DNA from: an uncultured cyanobacterium
GTDB taxonomy: Bacteria > Cyanobacteriota > Cyanobacteriia > Cyanobacteriales > Nostocaceae
Length of the DNA stretch: 64,000 nt
Assembly: GCA_903848645.1 (NCBI GenBank)
Contig: CAINGU010000020.1
Coordinates: forward strand, 1-64,000
Reading direction: 5' to 3'
Made by a program: the position numbers and the translations under genes
In this document: positions 53,935 through 62,807 of the stretch, piece after piece
Layout of the letters: the number at the start of each line of letters is the position of its first letter
Numbering within the stretch: position 1 is the first letter of the stretch
The notes under the pieces: model-generated
Seen by the model: the letters and a program-made list of their open reading frames with translations, nothing else
Told to the model about the DNA's origin: nothing
The model's database searches: none

Positions 53935-54007
53935 TGGTGAAAATCTCCTAGATAGTTTTTTGCTGGGAAAAGCTCAATTAAGATTCGAGCTAATTTGTAA
54001 TGAATTG

Positions 54008-54529
54008 TTAGGCAACAGCAGCCGCAGCGCGGTCAAAGTAGCTTGCAACTTCAGAAACCAAAGAACTGCAATCACCTTTGGTGATACCGTTAGGATCGTT
54101 AACGATAGCGATTGCTGCTTCTTTCATTTTGCCAACACCAACTGCTACGGAAGAACCAGGAGTACCCAAAGCTTGGTATGTTTCGCGCAAACCATTTAAG
54201 CAACGGTCATCAAGAACACTAGCATCACCAGCAATTGCTGCGTAGGTTACATAGCGTAAAATGATTTCCATGTCGCGTAAGCAAGCAGCCATACGACGGT
54301 TGGTGTAAGCGTTGCCACCAGGAGCGATCAAGTTGGGTTGTTCTTCAAACAAAGAACGAGCCGCGTTGGTAACGATAGCAGAAGCGTTGCTGGTGATGCG
54401 GTTAACAACATCTAAACGCTTGCTGCCGGAAGCTACAACTGCGGTTAAAGCATCGAGTTGTTCTGTGCTGAGGAATTCGCCTCTAGCGTCGGCTTGGGAA
54501 ACAACCTTGGAAAATACATCTAATGTCAT
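54008..54529 (-). CDS. cpcB: C-phycocyanin beta subunit
   Basis: A 173-residue subunit carrying two bilins: Cys82 in [16 protein letters not shown] and Cys153 in [15 protein letters not shown]. The conserved Asn (methylated in related proteins) is in GGNAYTNRR. It is first in the cpc operon, preceded by 618 bp of leader. The phycoerythrocyanin operon that precedes cpc in some Anabaena strains is not present in this position; an rluD-type gene is found instead. Confidence 0.98.
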   Translation of the reverse strand: MTLDVFSKVVSQADARGEFLSTEQLDALTAVVASGSKRLDVVNRITSNASAIVTNAARSLFEEQPNLIAPGGNAYTNRRMAACLRDMEIILRYVTYAAIAGDASVLDDRCLNGLRETYQALGTPGSSVAVGVGKMKEAAIAIVNDPNGITKGDCSSLVSEVASYFDRAAAAVA

Positions 54530-55147
54530 GGACTCTAATCTCCTAAATTACTTAGTTGAGAGATGTCTAAATTAAAACTAATTCGGATTTGTTCGCAACG
54601 GAGTCAAATCAAAGCGTTTCTCATTTTGTCTTCTCATCTACTAGTTTACAGTTTACAAACCAGAAATTATGAGAGTCAAGGGGAATTTTCTGAGAAACTG
54701 GCAAACTTGATGAATTGCCTGCTTTTTCCAACTTTCTTCCGTTGTTTAACCCCTACAGTTTATGTTTATACAATGCCATAGAACCATTATTTGTTACAAA
54801 TTATGAATAAATAAGATGATAGCCTAAGAAAAGCCTCAAATCCTTCACATACAAGGAGTGTAACTGATAAAAATCCGATATTTCTGTTACATAACTTTAC
54901 TTTCTTTGACAAGAATCGCAATATTAAGCAGTTAAAGATTGTTTTAATTTTCCGGAAATGCCTTGTTATAAAACGATTACAGCAGTTTTCTGTTCCATAA
55001 GATTTATCTGAGTTTTGTTAAGGAGTGTTAAATTTACATTTCTAAATATTTTGAAAAGTTTCTGGTTGTTTCCCCCCTGGGGGGATATAAATGACAAAAA
55101 AGCTATATTCACAAATTGAGAGTAAATCGCTATTTTTGCAGAAATTC
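54530..55147. promoter_or_regulatory. Long cpc operon leader/promoter region
   Basis: 618 bp of AT-rich DNA with no credible gene between cpcB and the next minus-strand gene. It should contain the strong cpc promoter(s) and a long 5' leader. The first 60 bp before cpcB include a GAGATTAG ribosome-site region. I cannot place transcription starts from sequence alone. Confidence 0.6.
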
Positions 55148-56080
55148 TTAATAAAGACCACTACGACGGCGCAATACTTCCAGTAAAGTTGCAAAGCTGC
55201 GGGGAAGGGGTGCTGTCACTTCCACCAAATCTCCAGAAACGGGATGTTGTAACTGGAGTTTCCAAGCGTGTAATGCTTGTCCTGGCAAATTTACGCCGAG
55301 GGAATGACCAGAACTATAAATAGGGTCGCCGACGATAGGATGACCCATTTTGGCGCTGTGGACGCGAATTTGATGGGTACGTCCTGTTTCTAGTTGAAAG
55401 TGAATTAATGTGTAGTTTCCAAAGCGTTCTTTTACTCGCCAATGAGTGACAGCATTACGTCCACCATCTTCTACAGAAATAATGGCCATTCTTTTGCGGT
55501 CTTGGGGATTGCGACCAATGGGTAAGTCTATGATTCCGGTTTCTGTTTTAGGGACACCGTAAATTAAACCTAAATATTCTCTTCTAGCGGTTTTTGCTTG
55601 TAGTTGTGCTTGTAGATGTTGATAAGCCAGGTCTGTTTTAGCGATCGCAATCGCTCCCGTTGTATCCTTGTCCAAACGATGGACTATTCCCGGACGTTGA
55701 ACGCCACCGATGCCCGGTAAATTGGGACAGTGTGCCAAGATAGCATTAACTAAAGTTCCGTCAGGATGTCCGGGTGCGGGGTGAACCACCAAACCAGCGG
55801 GTTTATTGAGAATGATTAACTCGTCATCTTCATAAAGGATGTCTAGGGGAATATCCTCTGCGATTATTGCTAAAGGTTGAATAGCGGGAATTTCGAGAAT
55901 AATGCGATCGCCTGTTTTCAGGTTAATCTTCTTAGATTTGCAAACTGTATCATTAACTTGAACATGACCCTGTTCTATTAACTGCTGGATGCGAGAACGG
56001 GATAAATCTGATAACTCTTGGGATAAATAGCGATCTAGGCGATCAGTATTTTCGGGAACTTGGATATTAATTGCAGACAC
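55148..56080 (-). CDS. RluA/RluD-family 23S rRNA pseudouridine synthase
   Basis: A 310-residue enzyme. The N-terminal S4 RNA-binding domain (LDRYLSQELSDLSRSRIQQLIEQGHVQVN) is followed by the catalytic core with Asp in GIVHRLDKDTTGAI. The later ETGRTHQIRVH and GHPIVGDPIY blocks are typical. The S4-plus-core layout matches RluD rather than RluA or TruA. The exact uridine target cannot be told. Confidence 0.93.
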   Translation of the reverse strand: MSAINIQVPENTDRLDRYLSQELSDLSRSRIQQLIEQGHVQVNDTVCKSKKINLKTGDRIILEIPAIQPLAIIAEDIPLDILYEDDELIILNKPAGLVVHPAPGHPDGTLVNAILAHCPNLPGIGGVQRPGIVHRLDKDTTGAIAIAKTDLAYQHLQAQLQAKTARREYLGLIYGVPKTETGIIDLPIGRNPQDRKRMAIISVEDGGRNAVTHWRVKERFGNYTLIHFQLETGRTHQIRVHSAKMGHPIVGDPIYSSGHSLGVNLPGQALHAWKLQLQHPVSGDLVEVTAPLPRSFATLLEVLRRRSGLY

Positions 56081-56267
56081 GATTAAGTATTAGGTGATTT
56101 AAGAAACATGGAAATAAAGAATTAGAGGTGTTTAGGTAAAACCTCTCTACTTCATTTTTTCATATTATGTTTAACATACTTTTTTATTTCCCTAAAAAAT
56201 CTATAGTAACCTAAAAGGAAGAATTCAAGAATCAGAATTCAAAACCGTTGTAAAATCTAGTAATTAA

Positions 56268-57347
56268 ATGATCATGAAAGAAAAATTTAATGATCAATCT
56301 CAGAGCATGAACACAATTCCTATTAGTAGATATAGATTTTTCCAAAAGCTACAACCAATTACGCTATTAAAAAAGATTACTAATAATTCCTTTACTGGTT
56401 GTTTGCAAGTATTTAGTGAGTCTGGTGCATGGTCAATATATATGGATCAAGGCAAACTCATATATGCTGGTTACTCTGAGGAAATGTTTGAACCTCTTTA
56501 CCGAAATTTACAGCAGTTAAGTCAGCAAATTTCTACTCTTCCTCTGGGTATTAATGAACAGGTACGGATGATTTTTGAAAAGGACATTGAGAATCAATCC
56601 ATCCCCAATCCTGATTATTTAGCTATTTGTTGGTTAGTTAATCAAAAATATATTAGTCACTTTCAAGCTGCTTTATTAATCGAACAATTAGCATTAGAAG
56701 TTTTAGAATCATTACTAGATTTAGAACATGGTAGTTATGAATTTGTTCCCCATACTTTTTTAGATAATCTCCCTAAATTTTGCCATTTAAATTTAAAAAC
56801 TCTAGTGGAACAATGTCAAACAGGGGTAAAAGTTAATATTCAGGAAAATCTGAATTTTGAAACTTATCATCAACCAGAAGCACACAAAAAAGATCAGGAA
56901 CAATTAACCAAAAGCAATACTGATCAAGTTGATTTTGAGCCAAATATCAAGCAGCCTATTAACTCCCTAGTGACTGAGAGAAAGAAATGCAGTATTTTTT
57001 GTGTAGACTATGATTATAACATATTAAATACTGTAGAAGAATTTTTAGATGAGAAAATATTTTCTATTATTAAATTTATGGACTCTTCCCAAGCTTTAAT
57101 GGAAATTTTGCGCGTGCAACCAGATATCATTTTACTAAATGTAGAAATGCCTGATTTAGATGGTTATGAAATCTGTTCCTTATTGCGGAAACACACAAAT
57201 TATAAAAACACTCCTGTAATTCTGATGACTGAAAGAATGGGATTAAGAGATAGAGCAAAAGCTAAGTTTGTGAAAGCTAATGGTTATTTAGAAAAACCTT
57301 TTTCTCAAGGAGATTTACTGAAAATAATTTTTCAACATATTGTGTAA
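56268..57347 (+). CDS. PatA-like regulator with altered receiver
   Basis: A 359-residue protein: PATAN/DUF4388-type N-terminal domain (about 20-180, with FTGCLQVFSESGAWSIYMDQGKLIYAG), a variable linker, and a C-terminal receiver (240-359). The receiver keeps Asp247/Asp249, Thr321 and Lys343, but the phospho-acceptor position is Asn291 (LLNVEMPDLDGYE). It is therefore not expected to be phosphorylated in the normal way. Family members include PatA (heterocyst pattern) and PixG (phototaxis). No partner CheW-like or kinase gene is adjacent. Confidence 0.85.
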   Translation: MIMKEKFNDQSQSMNTIPISRYRFFQKLQPITLLKKITNNSFTGCLQVFSESGAWSIYMDQGKLIYAGYSEEMFEPLYRNLQQLSQQISTLPLGINEQVRMIFEKDIENQSIPNPDYLAICWLVNQKYISHFQAALLIEQLALEVLESLLDLEHGSYEFVPHTFLDNLPKFCHLNLKTLVEQCQTGVKVNIQENLNFETYHQPEAHKKDQEQLTKSNTDQVDFEPNIKQPINSLVTERKKCSIFCVDYDYNILNTVEEFLDEKIFSIIKFMDSSQALMEILRVQPDIILLNVEMPDLDGYEICSLLRKHTNYKNTPVILMTERMGLRDRAKAKFVKANGYLEKPFSQGDLLKIIFQHIV

Positions 57348-57366
57348 AAATTTCCAGATGTTTAAT

Positions 57367-57660
57367 TTATCTAATTGTTTCAGCCTTAATTTCTTGGATG
57401 ATTTTAGAAACTTCTTCCTGAGATTCAATATGACGTGACAAAACTTCCACAGTTGTATTTAATAATCGTTCATTAAATAACTTGGCTATATCTTCTCGTA
57501 AACCTTGTCCAATATAAAATTTCAGCAAAGCTTCTATAGACATATCTTTATTAACAGCTACTTCTTCTAGTGATGCTAAAGTATCTCTGGGTATTTTGAT
57601 GGAAAGAACTTCTGTGACACGAGGACGCAATTGTAATTTCATTTCTTCATTATTGCTCAT
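57367..57660 (-). CDS. Ribbon-helix-helix-like small protein
   Basis: A 97-residue protein. The segment VLSIKIPRDTLASLEEVAVNKDMSIEALLKFYIGQGLRED (18-58) looks like a ribbon-helix-helix DNA-binding fold, and the tail is helical and charged. Such proteins act as antitoxins or small repressors. Its start overlaps the cobA stop by four bases (ATGA), so it is co-translated with the siroheme gene. No toxin follows. A role in regulating the operon is possible. Confidence 0.68.
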   Translation of the reverse strand: MSNNEEMKLQLRPRVTEVLSIKIPRDTLASLEEVAVNKDMSIEALLKFYIGQGLREDIAKLFNERLLNTTVEVLSRHIESQEEVSKIIQEIKAETIR

Positions 57661-58412
57661 AGAATCTCCTTTCTTTCTTTACCGGATAATATACCGTGCA
57701 TTTTAACAACTGCACCAATTACCGCTATTGCTGGAGCAAGAAATCCCTTTGCTTCAACTTGTTCCACAATTGTCCCCAATTCACCAATTAATTCTTCCTG
57801 TTCTGGCCGAGTTCCCCAGCGGATTAAGGCAATGGGTGTATCTAAACTCAACCCCGCTAGAGTAAACTGTTCAACAATGTAGGGTAAATTGTGAATACCC
57901 ATATAAATGACTATAGTTTCCGAACCGTGCGCTATGGCTTGCCAATTTACCTGGGGTTTATACTTACCAGCAGATTCATGTCCAGTTACAAAAGTAACAG
58001 ACGAACTATAAAGACGATGAGTTAAAGGAATACCAGCATAGGCCGCTGCGGCGATTCCTGATGTAATCCCTGGCACAACTTCCACGGAAATCCCTGCGGC
58101 TACCAATTCCGCCATTTCTTCCCCACCACGACCGAAGATAAAAGGATCACCACCTTTGAGGCGGACAACTATGGCATTATTCTCCGCTTTCTCAATCAGT
58201 AATTGGGTGGTGACTTCCTGTAACAGTGAATGTCTACCCATGCGTTTACCCGCATTGATTTTTTCTGCTTCAGGATTGATCATTTCCAGCACTTCTGGAC
58301 TCACCAAAGCATCATAGATAACGACATCTGCACAGGCTAATAAACCTTTTCCCTTGAGAGTCATGAGTCCAGGATCTCCAGGACCAGCACCAACTAAATA
58401 AACTTTACCCAA
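57657..58412 (-). CDS. cobA: Uroporphyrinogen-III C-methyltransferase
   Basis: A 251-residue SAM-dependent enzyme that makes precorrin-2 from uroporphyrinogen III, the branch toward siroheme and cobalamin. The motifs VYLVGAGPGDPGLMTLKGKGLL (start), VRLKGGDPFIFGRGGEE and VVPGITSGIAAAAYAGIPLTHR are typical of the single-domain SUMT. It overlaps sirB/cbiX by 8 bp and the RHH gene by 4 bp, so the three genes are translationally coupled. Confidence 0.96.
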   Translation of the reverse strand: MGKVYLVGAGPGDPGLMTLKGKGLLACADVVIYDALVSPEVLEMINPEAEKINAGKRMGRHSLLQEVTTQLLIEKAENNAIVVRLKGGDPFIFGRGGEEMAELVAAGISVEVVPGITSGIAAAAYAGIPLTHRLYSSSVTFVTGHESAGKYKPQVNWQAIAHGSETIVIYMGIHNLPYIVEQFTLAGLSLDTPIALIRWGTRPEQEELIGELGTIVEQVEAKGFLAPAIAVIGAVVKMHGILSGKERKEIL

Positions 58413-59148
58413 AAACTTTTTCCTCTTCTTTGATGAAATCCCAGATTAAATCAGCAAATTCTCGACTTGTTCCTAATGGTTGTGCGAGTTGAAAACTTAC
58501 TGATGGAAATTGTAATTTTAGCGTTTCTACTGCCTGTGCGATCGCATCAGTGATGCCACCTGTAAATAAAAAATAGGGAAAAATCGCAATTTGTCCATAA
58601 CCAGCGGCTATCAATTCCTGTACTCTGACTTCTAAACTCGGAGGTACAGACCAATAAGCCGTAACTGCGCCCACCGTAGCTGCTATATTTTCCACAGAGG
58701 TATGAGAATCAGCCCGACGGCTACCATGAGCTAAAATAATTGATACATCTGCTTTAACCGAAGTCATCATCTTCGAGAAAAATCTTTCTAACCCAGGATA
58801 ACTACCAATATAAGGACGCAATTCTATGGTCATTCCTGCACTTATAGCCTCTTCTGCAAGGGCGATTTCTGCGGGAATATCAGTCATTACATGAAATCCC
58901 GGTAATAAAAATAGGGGGATAATTTGCACAATTTTACAGCCAAAAGCCTGAACACGATCAGTAAAATCCTGTATTTGCTGATGTAAAGGTTGGATATTAG
59001 CCTCTAGAGTAGCAACACCTACGAAATTTTCACCTTGAGGTAACATCTCACCTAAAAGCCCAGCTAATTGCTGCATAGCCAAATCAGGACGAGGATCACG
59101 ACTCCCATGAGATACTAAAAGATAAGCTGTAATTTTATTAGTTTGCAT
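58405..59148 (-). CDS. sirB: Sirohydrochlorin chelatase (SirB/CbiX type)
   Basis: A 247-residue two-domain chelatase. The first half has AYLLVSHGSRDPRP with the metal-binding His, and IIPLFLLPGFHVMTDIP; the second half repeats the pattern with SIILAHGSRRADSH and IFPYFLFTGGITDAI. Inserting iron gives siroheme for nitrite and sulfite reductases; cobalt insertion is the alternative (CbiX). I start at the ATG at 59148 (MQTNKITAYLLV) since the longer frame begins with nine unconserved residues. It precedes cobA with an 8-bp overlap. Confidence 0.9.
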   Translation of the reverse strand: MQTNKITAYLLVSHGSRDPRPDLAMQQLAGLLGEMLPQGENFVGVATLEANIQPLHQQIQDFTDRVQAFGCKIVQIIPLFLLPGFHVMTDIPAEIALAEEAISAGMTIELRPYIGSYPGLERFFSKMMTSVKADVSIILAHGSRRADSHTSVENIAATVGAVTAYWSVPPSLEVRVQELIAAGYGQIAIFPYFLFTGGITDAIAQAVETLKLQFPSVSFQLAQPLGTSREFADLIWDFIKEEEKVFG

Positions 59149-59177
59149 AATTAGGGAAAAATTGACAATTATCAATC

Positions 59178-60557
59178 TTAAGAATTGTAACAGCTTGTCA
59201 CCTTTGCCGCTAATGCTTTCATGTGTCTTCCTAACTGATTACCACTAACCCAAAAGTGAGAAGGTAAATGGCCTATTGGTGCTGATAACTTAAAAGATAA
59301 TTGTTGACGGACGGAAGTAGCATTGGGCAAATACCAACCTACCGTAGCGCAAAATTGTGCATAGTCATGATCACAGGTATGATAAATTTGGGTTTGGATA
59401 CTAAAACCAAAATGTCCTTGACTATATTTTGTCCACAATTGGTCAATTATTTGGAAATCCTGACAAGGTAAACTTTCTAAATCACTATTAGATAAATAAC
59501 TACCTATGCGTCTAGATAAAGCTTGACACATTAACGCCCAAGTTTCTTTATCTGCCTTTTCCCACTGTTTCCAGACCAGGAAATCACGTAACTGTTGGTA
59601 ATTCACACCAGTATCAGAACGAAGAGTAGTAAGTTGCTGTTTTTGTGCTGGTTGGGTTTTTATTTCTATTGCAGCTAGGACTTCTTGGGCGGATTTGTAA
59701 CGTTGAGCCAGGGCATTATGAATAAGTTTATCAATAATTTCACTGAGATGGGATGTAATATGATTATCTGGATGTAAATAATCTCGCCAAACCCAGCGAA
59801 CTGCTTGCAGCAGCGCTTCGCTATCGCTTGTATCATCAAATAAGTCAAAGGGAGAAATCCCCGTCAAGAGTTGAATGCAACTGACACCCAAACTATAAAG
59901 ATCACTAGCTGGTAATACCTTACCGCGCATTTGTTCAGGAGCCATATATTCAGGACTACCAATGGTTGTTCCTGTTTTCATAACTCCAGTTGCAGAAATA
60001 AATTTAGCAACACCAAAATCAATCAATACTAAATCTCCTCCAAGAGATTTTCGCATAATATTTTCCGGCTTAATATCCCTGTGAATGACATGATGGGTAT
60101 GAACAAATTCCAACACAGGTAGTAAATCTTGCAGTAGTTTCTGGATTTTCTCCTGATTAAAAACCCCTTGCTGCTCCAATTCCTGCGCTAATGTCTGGCC
60201 TGAAATTAATTCTTGTATTAAATATAATCTGTTTTCTTGTTCAAAATGTGCCAGTAGTTGGGGAATTTGGGGATGACGCAATTCATCTAAACGCACTGCT
60301 TCTTGACGAAATAAGTCTACAGCTTTTTGAAAACTGGCTTGATTTTCTTCTGAAAAACAGAGTTGTTTAATTACGCATTGAGGTTGAGAGGGGATATGTT
60401 CATCCACTCCTAATAATGTCCTACCAAAACCACCCTGGCCTAGAGGATAAAGGGGACGATAGCGATCTTTAAGTAACAGTGGTTTACCACATTTGAGGCA
60501 AAATCGCGCATTGTCGGGATTTTGCGGATACAGACAGTTAGTACAAAAACTCATCAC
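59178..60557 (-). CDS. Zinc-ribbon Ser/Thr kinase fused to GUN4
   Basis: A 459-residue soluble protein. Residues 1-25 are a zinc ribbon (Cys5, Cys8, Cys20, Cys23). Residues 33-300 are a Ser/Thr kinase with P-loop LGQGGFGRTL, HRD at 159-161 and DFG near 180. Residues about 319-459 are a GUN4 domain (YQQLRDFLVWKQWEKADKETW to the FCATVGWYLPN block). GUN4 domains bind porphyrins, so the fusion is a candidate tetrapyrrole-sensing kinase. It lies 29 bp upstream of sirB on the same strand, next to the siroheme genes. Residues 245-253 come from a dispersed repeat. Confidence 0.92.
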   Translation of the reverse strand: MMSFCTNCLYPQNPDNARFCLKCGKPLLLKDRYRPLYPLGQGGFGRTLLGVDEHIPSQPQCVIKQLCFSEENQASFQKAVDLFRQEAVRLDELRHPQIPQLLAHFEQENRLYLIQELISGQTLAQELEQQGVFNQEKIQKLLQDLLPVLEFVHTHHVIHRDIKPENIMRKSLGGDLVLIDFGVAKFISATGVMKTGTTIGSPEYMAPEQMRGKVLPASDLYSLGVSCIQLLTGISPFDLFDDTSDSEALLQAVRWVWRDYLHPDNHITSHLSEIIDKLIHNALAQRYKSAQEVLAAIEIKTQPAQKQQLTTLRSDTGVNYQQLRDFLVWKQWEKADKETWALMCQALSRRIGSYLSNSDLESLPCQDFQIIDQLWTKYSQGHFGFSIQTQIYHTCDHDYAQFCATVGWYLPNATSVRQQLSFKLSAPIGHLPSHFWVSGNQLGRHMKALAAKVTSCYNS

Positions 60558-60615
60558 ATAGTAGTTATTTTCCGGGACTACTTGGATCTTAAGTCTTGAT
60601 CTGATTTATGTTAAT

Positions 60616-60996
60616 TTATTTTTGTTCAGCATTGTAAGTATAAAATTGATTTAATGCTGCCACTGTTTCAAATTTGTATCCTGGTATCCAAGAATCAAGT
60701 TTTATTTCCGTGCGGTAAATACTAAAGATCATATAATCTTGCCGGTTAGTTGTGGTAGTAATTAGTTCTTTGATGTGTGGTGTGGCGGATTGAAGCAATT
60801 CTTGACAATTAACTTTGATTAATTTTTCTAGAAAGCTTGGTGTTTTGTGACAGACATCAGCTTCTAAATATGTCGTCAGCTTTTGGACTGCATACTGTTC
60901 ATATTCTCCCTGATTGGGGTTGGTTTTCGCCATAATTGCCCCCAGAACAGTAACGCTCGCTGCTCCTACACATATAAGAATAGTCAAAGGTTTCAT
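60616..60996 (-). CDS. DUF4359 protein
   Basis: A 126-residue protein with an N-terminal hydrophobic segment (residues 3-22, PLTILICVGAASVTVLGAIM) that is a signal peptide or anchor. The extracytoplasmic part has YAVQKLTTYLEADVC, two more cysteines and IFSIYRTEI. It resembles DUF4359, a family of unknown function in cyanobacteria. It sits 58 bp before the kinase-GUN4 gene on the same strand. Confidence 0.75.
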   Translation of the reverse strand: MKPLTILICVGAASVTVLGAIMAKTNPNQGEYEQYAVQKLTTYLEADVCHKTPSFLEKLIKVNCQELLQSATPHIKELITTTTNRQDYMIFSIYRTEIKLDSWIPGYKFETVAALNQFYTYNAEQK

Positions 60997-61121
60997 ATTC
61001 TAGCCTGATCTGGTATATTTATTAGTCTTTTAAAGACTACCAAGAAAATTATCTAATTTCTGCTAAAAAAAGCTTGATTATTTTCTGGAGGTAGTGCTAT
61101 ACTTACAGAAGTAAATTGAAT

Positions 61122-61196
61122 GGCGAGCGTAGCCAAGTGGTTAAGGCAGTGGTTTGTGGTACCACCATTCGTGGGTTCGATCCCCATCGTTCGCCC
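61122..61196 (+). tRNA. tRNA-His (anticodon GUG)
   Basis: A 75-nt cloverleaf with acceptor GGCGAGC paired with GTTCGCC, anticodon loop TTGTGGT giving GUG, T arm GTGGGTTCGATCCCCAT and discriminator C, as expected for tRNA-His. No CCA is encoded. Confidence 0.95.
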
Positions 61197-61515
61197 TGAT
61201 AAATATGTTCTTGTAGTGATTTGATGAATTTTAGATTTGTGACACTGCGATAGTTCACTAAATTTTTGTTAATTCACTAATATATAGCAATTACCATTCA
61301 AGTGAGGTACAAGAAGTGAGAATTGAACGCAAATAAACGCAGATAATTTTGTACCTTGTTAGATTAGAAACCGCTATATACTGGTTAAAACTATTGAATT
61401 TGATAGAATAAATTAGTAATATGATGCCTGGGGTGTTTTCGTAGCCTTTGCACGCCGTGAAAATATGTTTACATTGTGGTGATAGAATTTTAAACAAGCA
61501 TTTAACCATATAGAA
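61197..61515. other. Spacer between tRNA-His and SGNH gene
   Basis: 319 bp with no gene. It holds the 100-bp MITE-like copy 3 (61281-61380); the rest is AT-rich. Confidence 0.6.
61281..61380 (+). mobile_element. MITE-like element, copy 3
   Basis: 100 bp framed by TATATAGC and GCTATATA. The terminal inverted repeats reach GAGGTAC on the left and GTACC on the right, as in copies 1 and 2 (61281-61310 and 61351-61380, about 20 of 29 positions paired). The interior differs from the other copies. No gene. Confidence 0.65.
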
Positions 61516-62676
61516 ATGGCTAATATACTAGGATACATCAAAAACAATAAATATTTACGTCGAGCGATATTGGGTATATTTGTTTATATTCTATCGCTGG
61601 CAACATCTACAAGCCCTAGTTTTGCTGCAAAGCAAATTATCTTTCGCTACGGTTTATTTGAAGAATCAGTATCTGTCACTGATTTACACAACTATGCTGA
61701 TGGAAAAAAAGCATCTTCTAATTTACAATCTTTACTCGATTTTTTCAATAGCGAACAACAGAAGAGTTTTCATCAAGCACTACAAGTAAAAATACCGCTT
61801 GAGCTTGGAGCTTTAGATAAAGTATTAAATACAGAACTAGCTCAAGGAATTTTAGCTACTGTTTCTCAAAGTATAACCCGCAATGATCAAGCTGGAGTGC
61901 AAGCAATAGATGCTGCTATTATTCTAGGAGCTAATTCTCCCACTGGGTTAGGTATCATTAGTTTTCTTGAAGCTTATCCTAGTTCAAGATTAGTTATTAA
62001 TATTCCAGCAGCATTAGAGATGTCGAAAAAGTTAAATTTAGTGCCTACGGAGATTCCACCTAAAGATAACTTAAGTTCCACAGCTTTATGGCAACTTGAA
62101 GTTCAATATCAGGAATTTGCTACTCAAGGAAAAAAATTCTCAGCTTGCTTGTTTGGGGATTCCGTTACTGCTGAACTTGGTAATACCTTAAATAAAAATA
62201 CTTTTAATTTTGCCTTAAATGGTATAAGTGGAATCTCACTTGTAGAACAACTAAAACTACTGAATGCTCACAATATTAAATGCGAAAAAGCTGTAATTGC
62301 CATCGGGGGAAATGATGCTTGGTATGGATTGAGCGATGAAATGTTTGCCAAGAAACTGCAAGAATCAATTTCCTTAGCGCAAAGTCTTGGTAGTAAGAAA
62401 ATATTTCTGATTCCTGCTTTTTACTCAACAGTTTTAGCTAGTCAAGATCCCAGTATTTCGGCAACAAATCCTAGAGTAACTCAGATTAATACTGTTATGC
62501 AGCAAGTTGCAATTAAAAACAACATTCCATTAGCAATGGAACAAGTTAAATCATTAAATCAGAATGAGGCGTTGAAAGATAGTGTAAGCTCAGAAGATGG
62601 CGCTCATTTGAATAATGAAGGACTAAATATTTATCGCCAAGCATTATTGAAAATTTTAGGTAATAATGACAGTTAA
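61516..62676 (+). CDS. DUF1400-SGNH hydrolase (GDSL-type)
   Basis: A 386-residue exported protein. A signal peptide covers residues 1-37 (ending PSFAAK). It is followed by a DUF1400-type region (38-175, IIFRYGLFEESVSVTDLHNYADG and later IDAAIILGAN), then an SGNH hydrolase. Catalytic blocks are FGDSVTAEL (Ser), GISGIS (Gly), IGGNDAWYG (Asn) and DGAHLNNEG (Asp and His). DUF1400 usually precedes alpha/beta hydrolases in cyanobacteria; joining it to an SGNH domain is less usual. It is likely an outer-wall esterase or lipase. Confidence 0.82.
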   Translation: MANILGYIKNNKYLRRAILGIFVYILSLATSTSPSFAAKQIIFRYGLFEESVSVTDLHNYADGKKASSNLQSLLDFFNSEQQKSFHQALQVKIPLELGALDKVLNTELAQGILATVSQSITRNDQAGVQAIDAAIILGANSPTGLGIISFLEAYPSSRLVINIPAALEMSKKLNLVPTEIPPKDNLSSTALWQLEVQYQEFATQGKKFSACLFGDSVTAELGNTLNKNTFNFALNGISGISLVEQLKLLNAHNIKCEKAVIAIGGNDAWYGLSDEMFAKKLQESISLAQSLGSKKIFLIPAFYSTVLASQDPSISATNPRVTQINTVMQQVAIKNNIPLAMEQVKSLNQNEALKDSVSSEDGAHLNNEGLNIYRQALLKILGNNDS

Positions 62677-62807
62677 CAAGGATTATTAATTGGTTAAAAT
62701 GTGTAGAATATCACTAAGGAAAAATTAATGTAGAGAATAAAAATATAAAATAGCGATAATTATCGAAAATTCTGGTAAAGTAACCAGTTAAATTGGCAGA
62801 TTTATAT

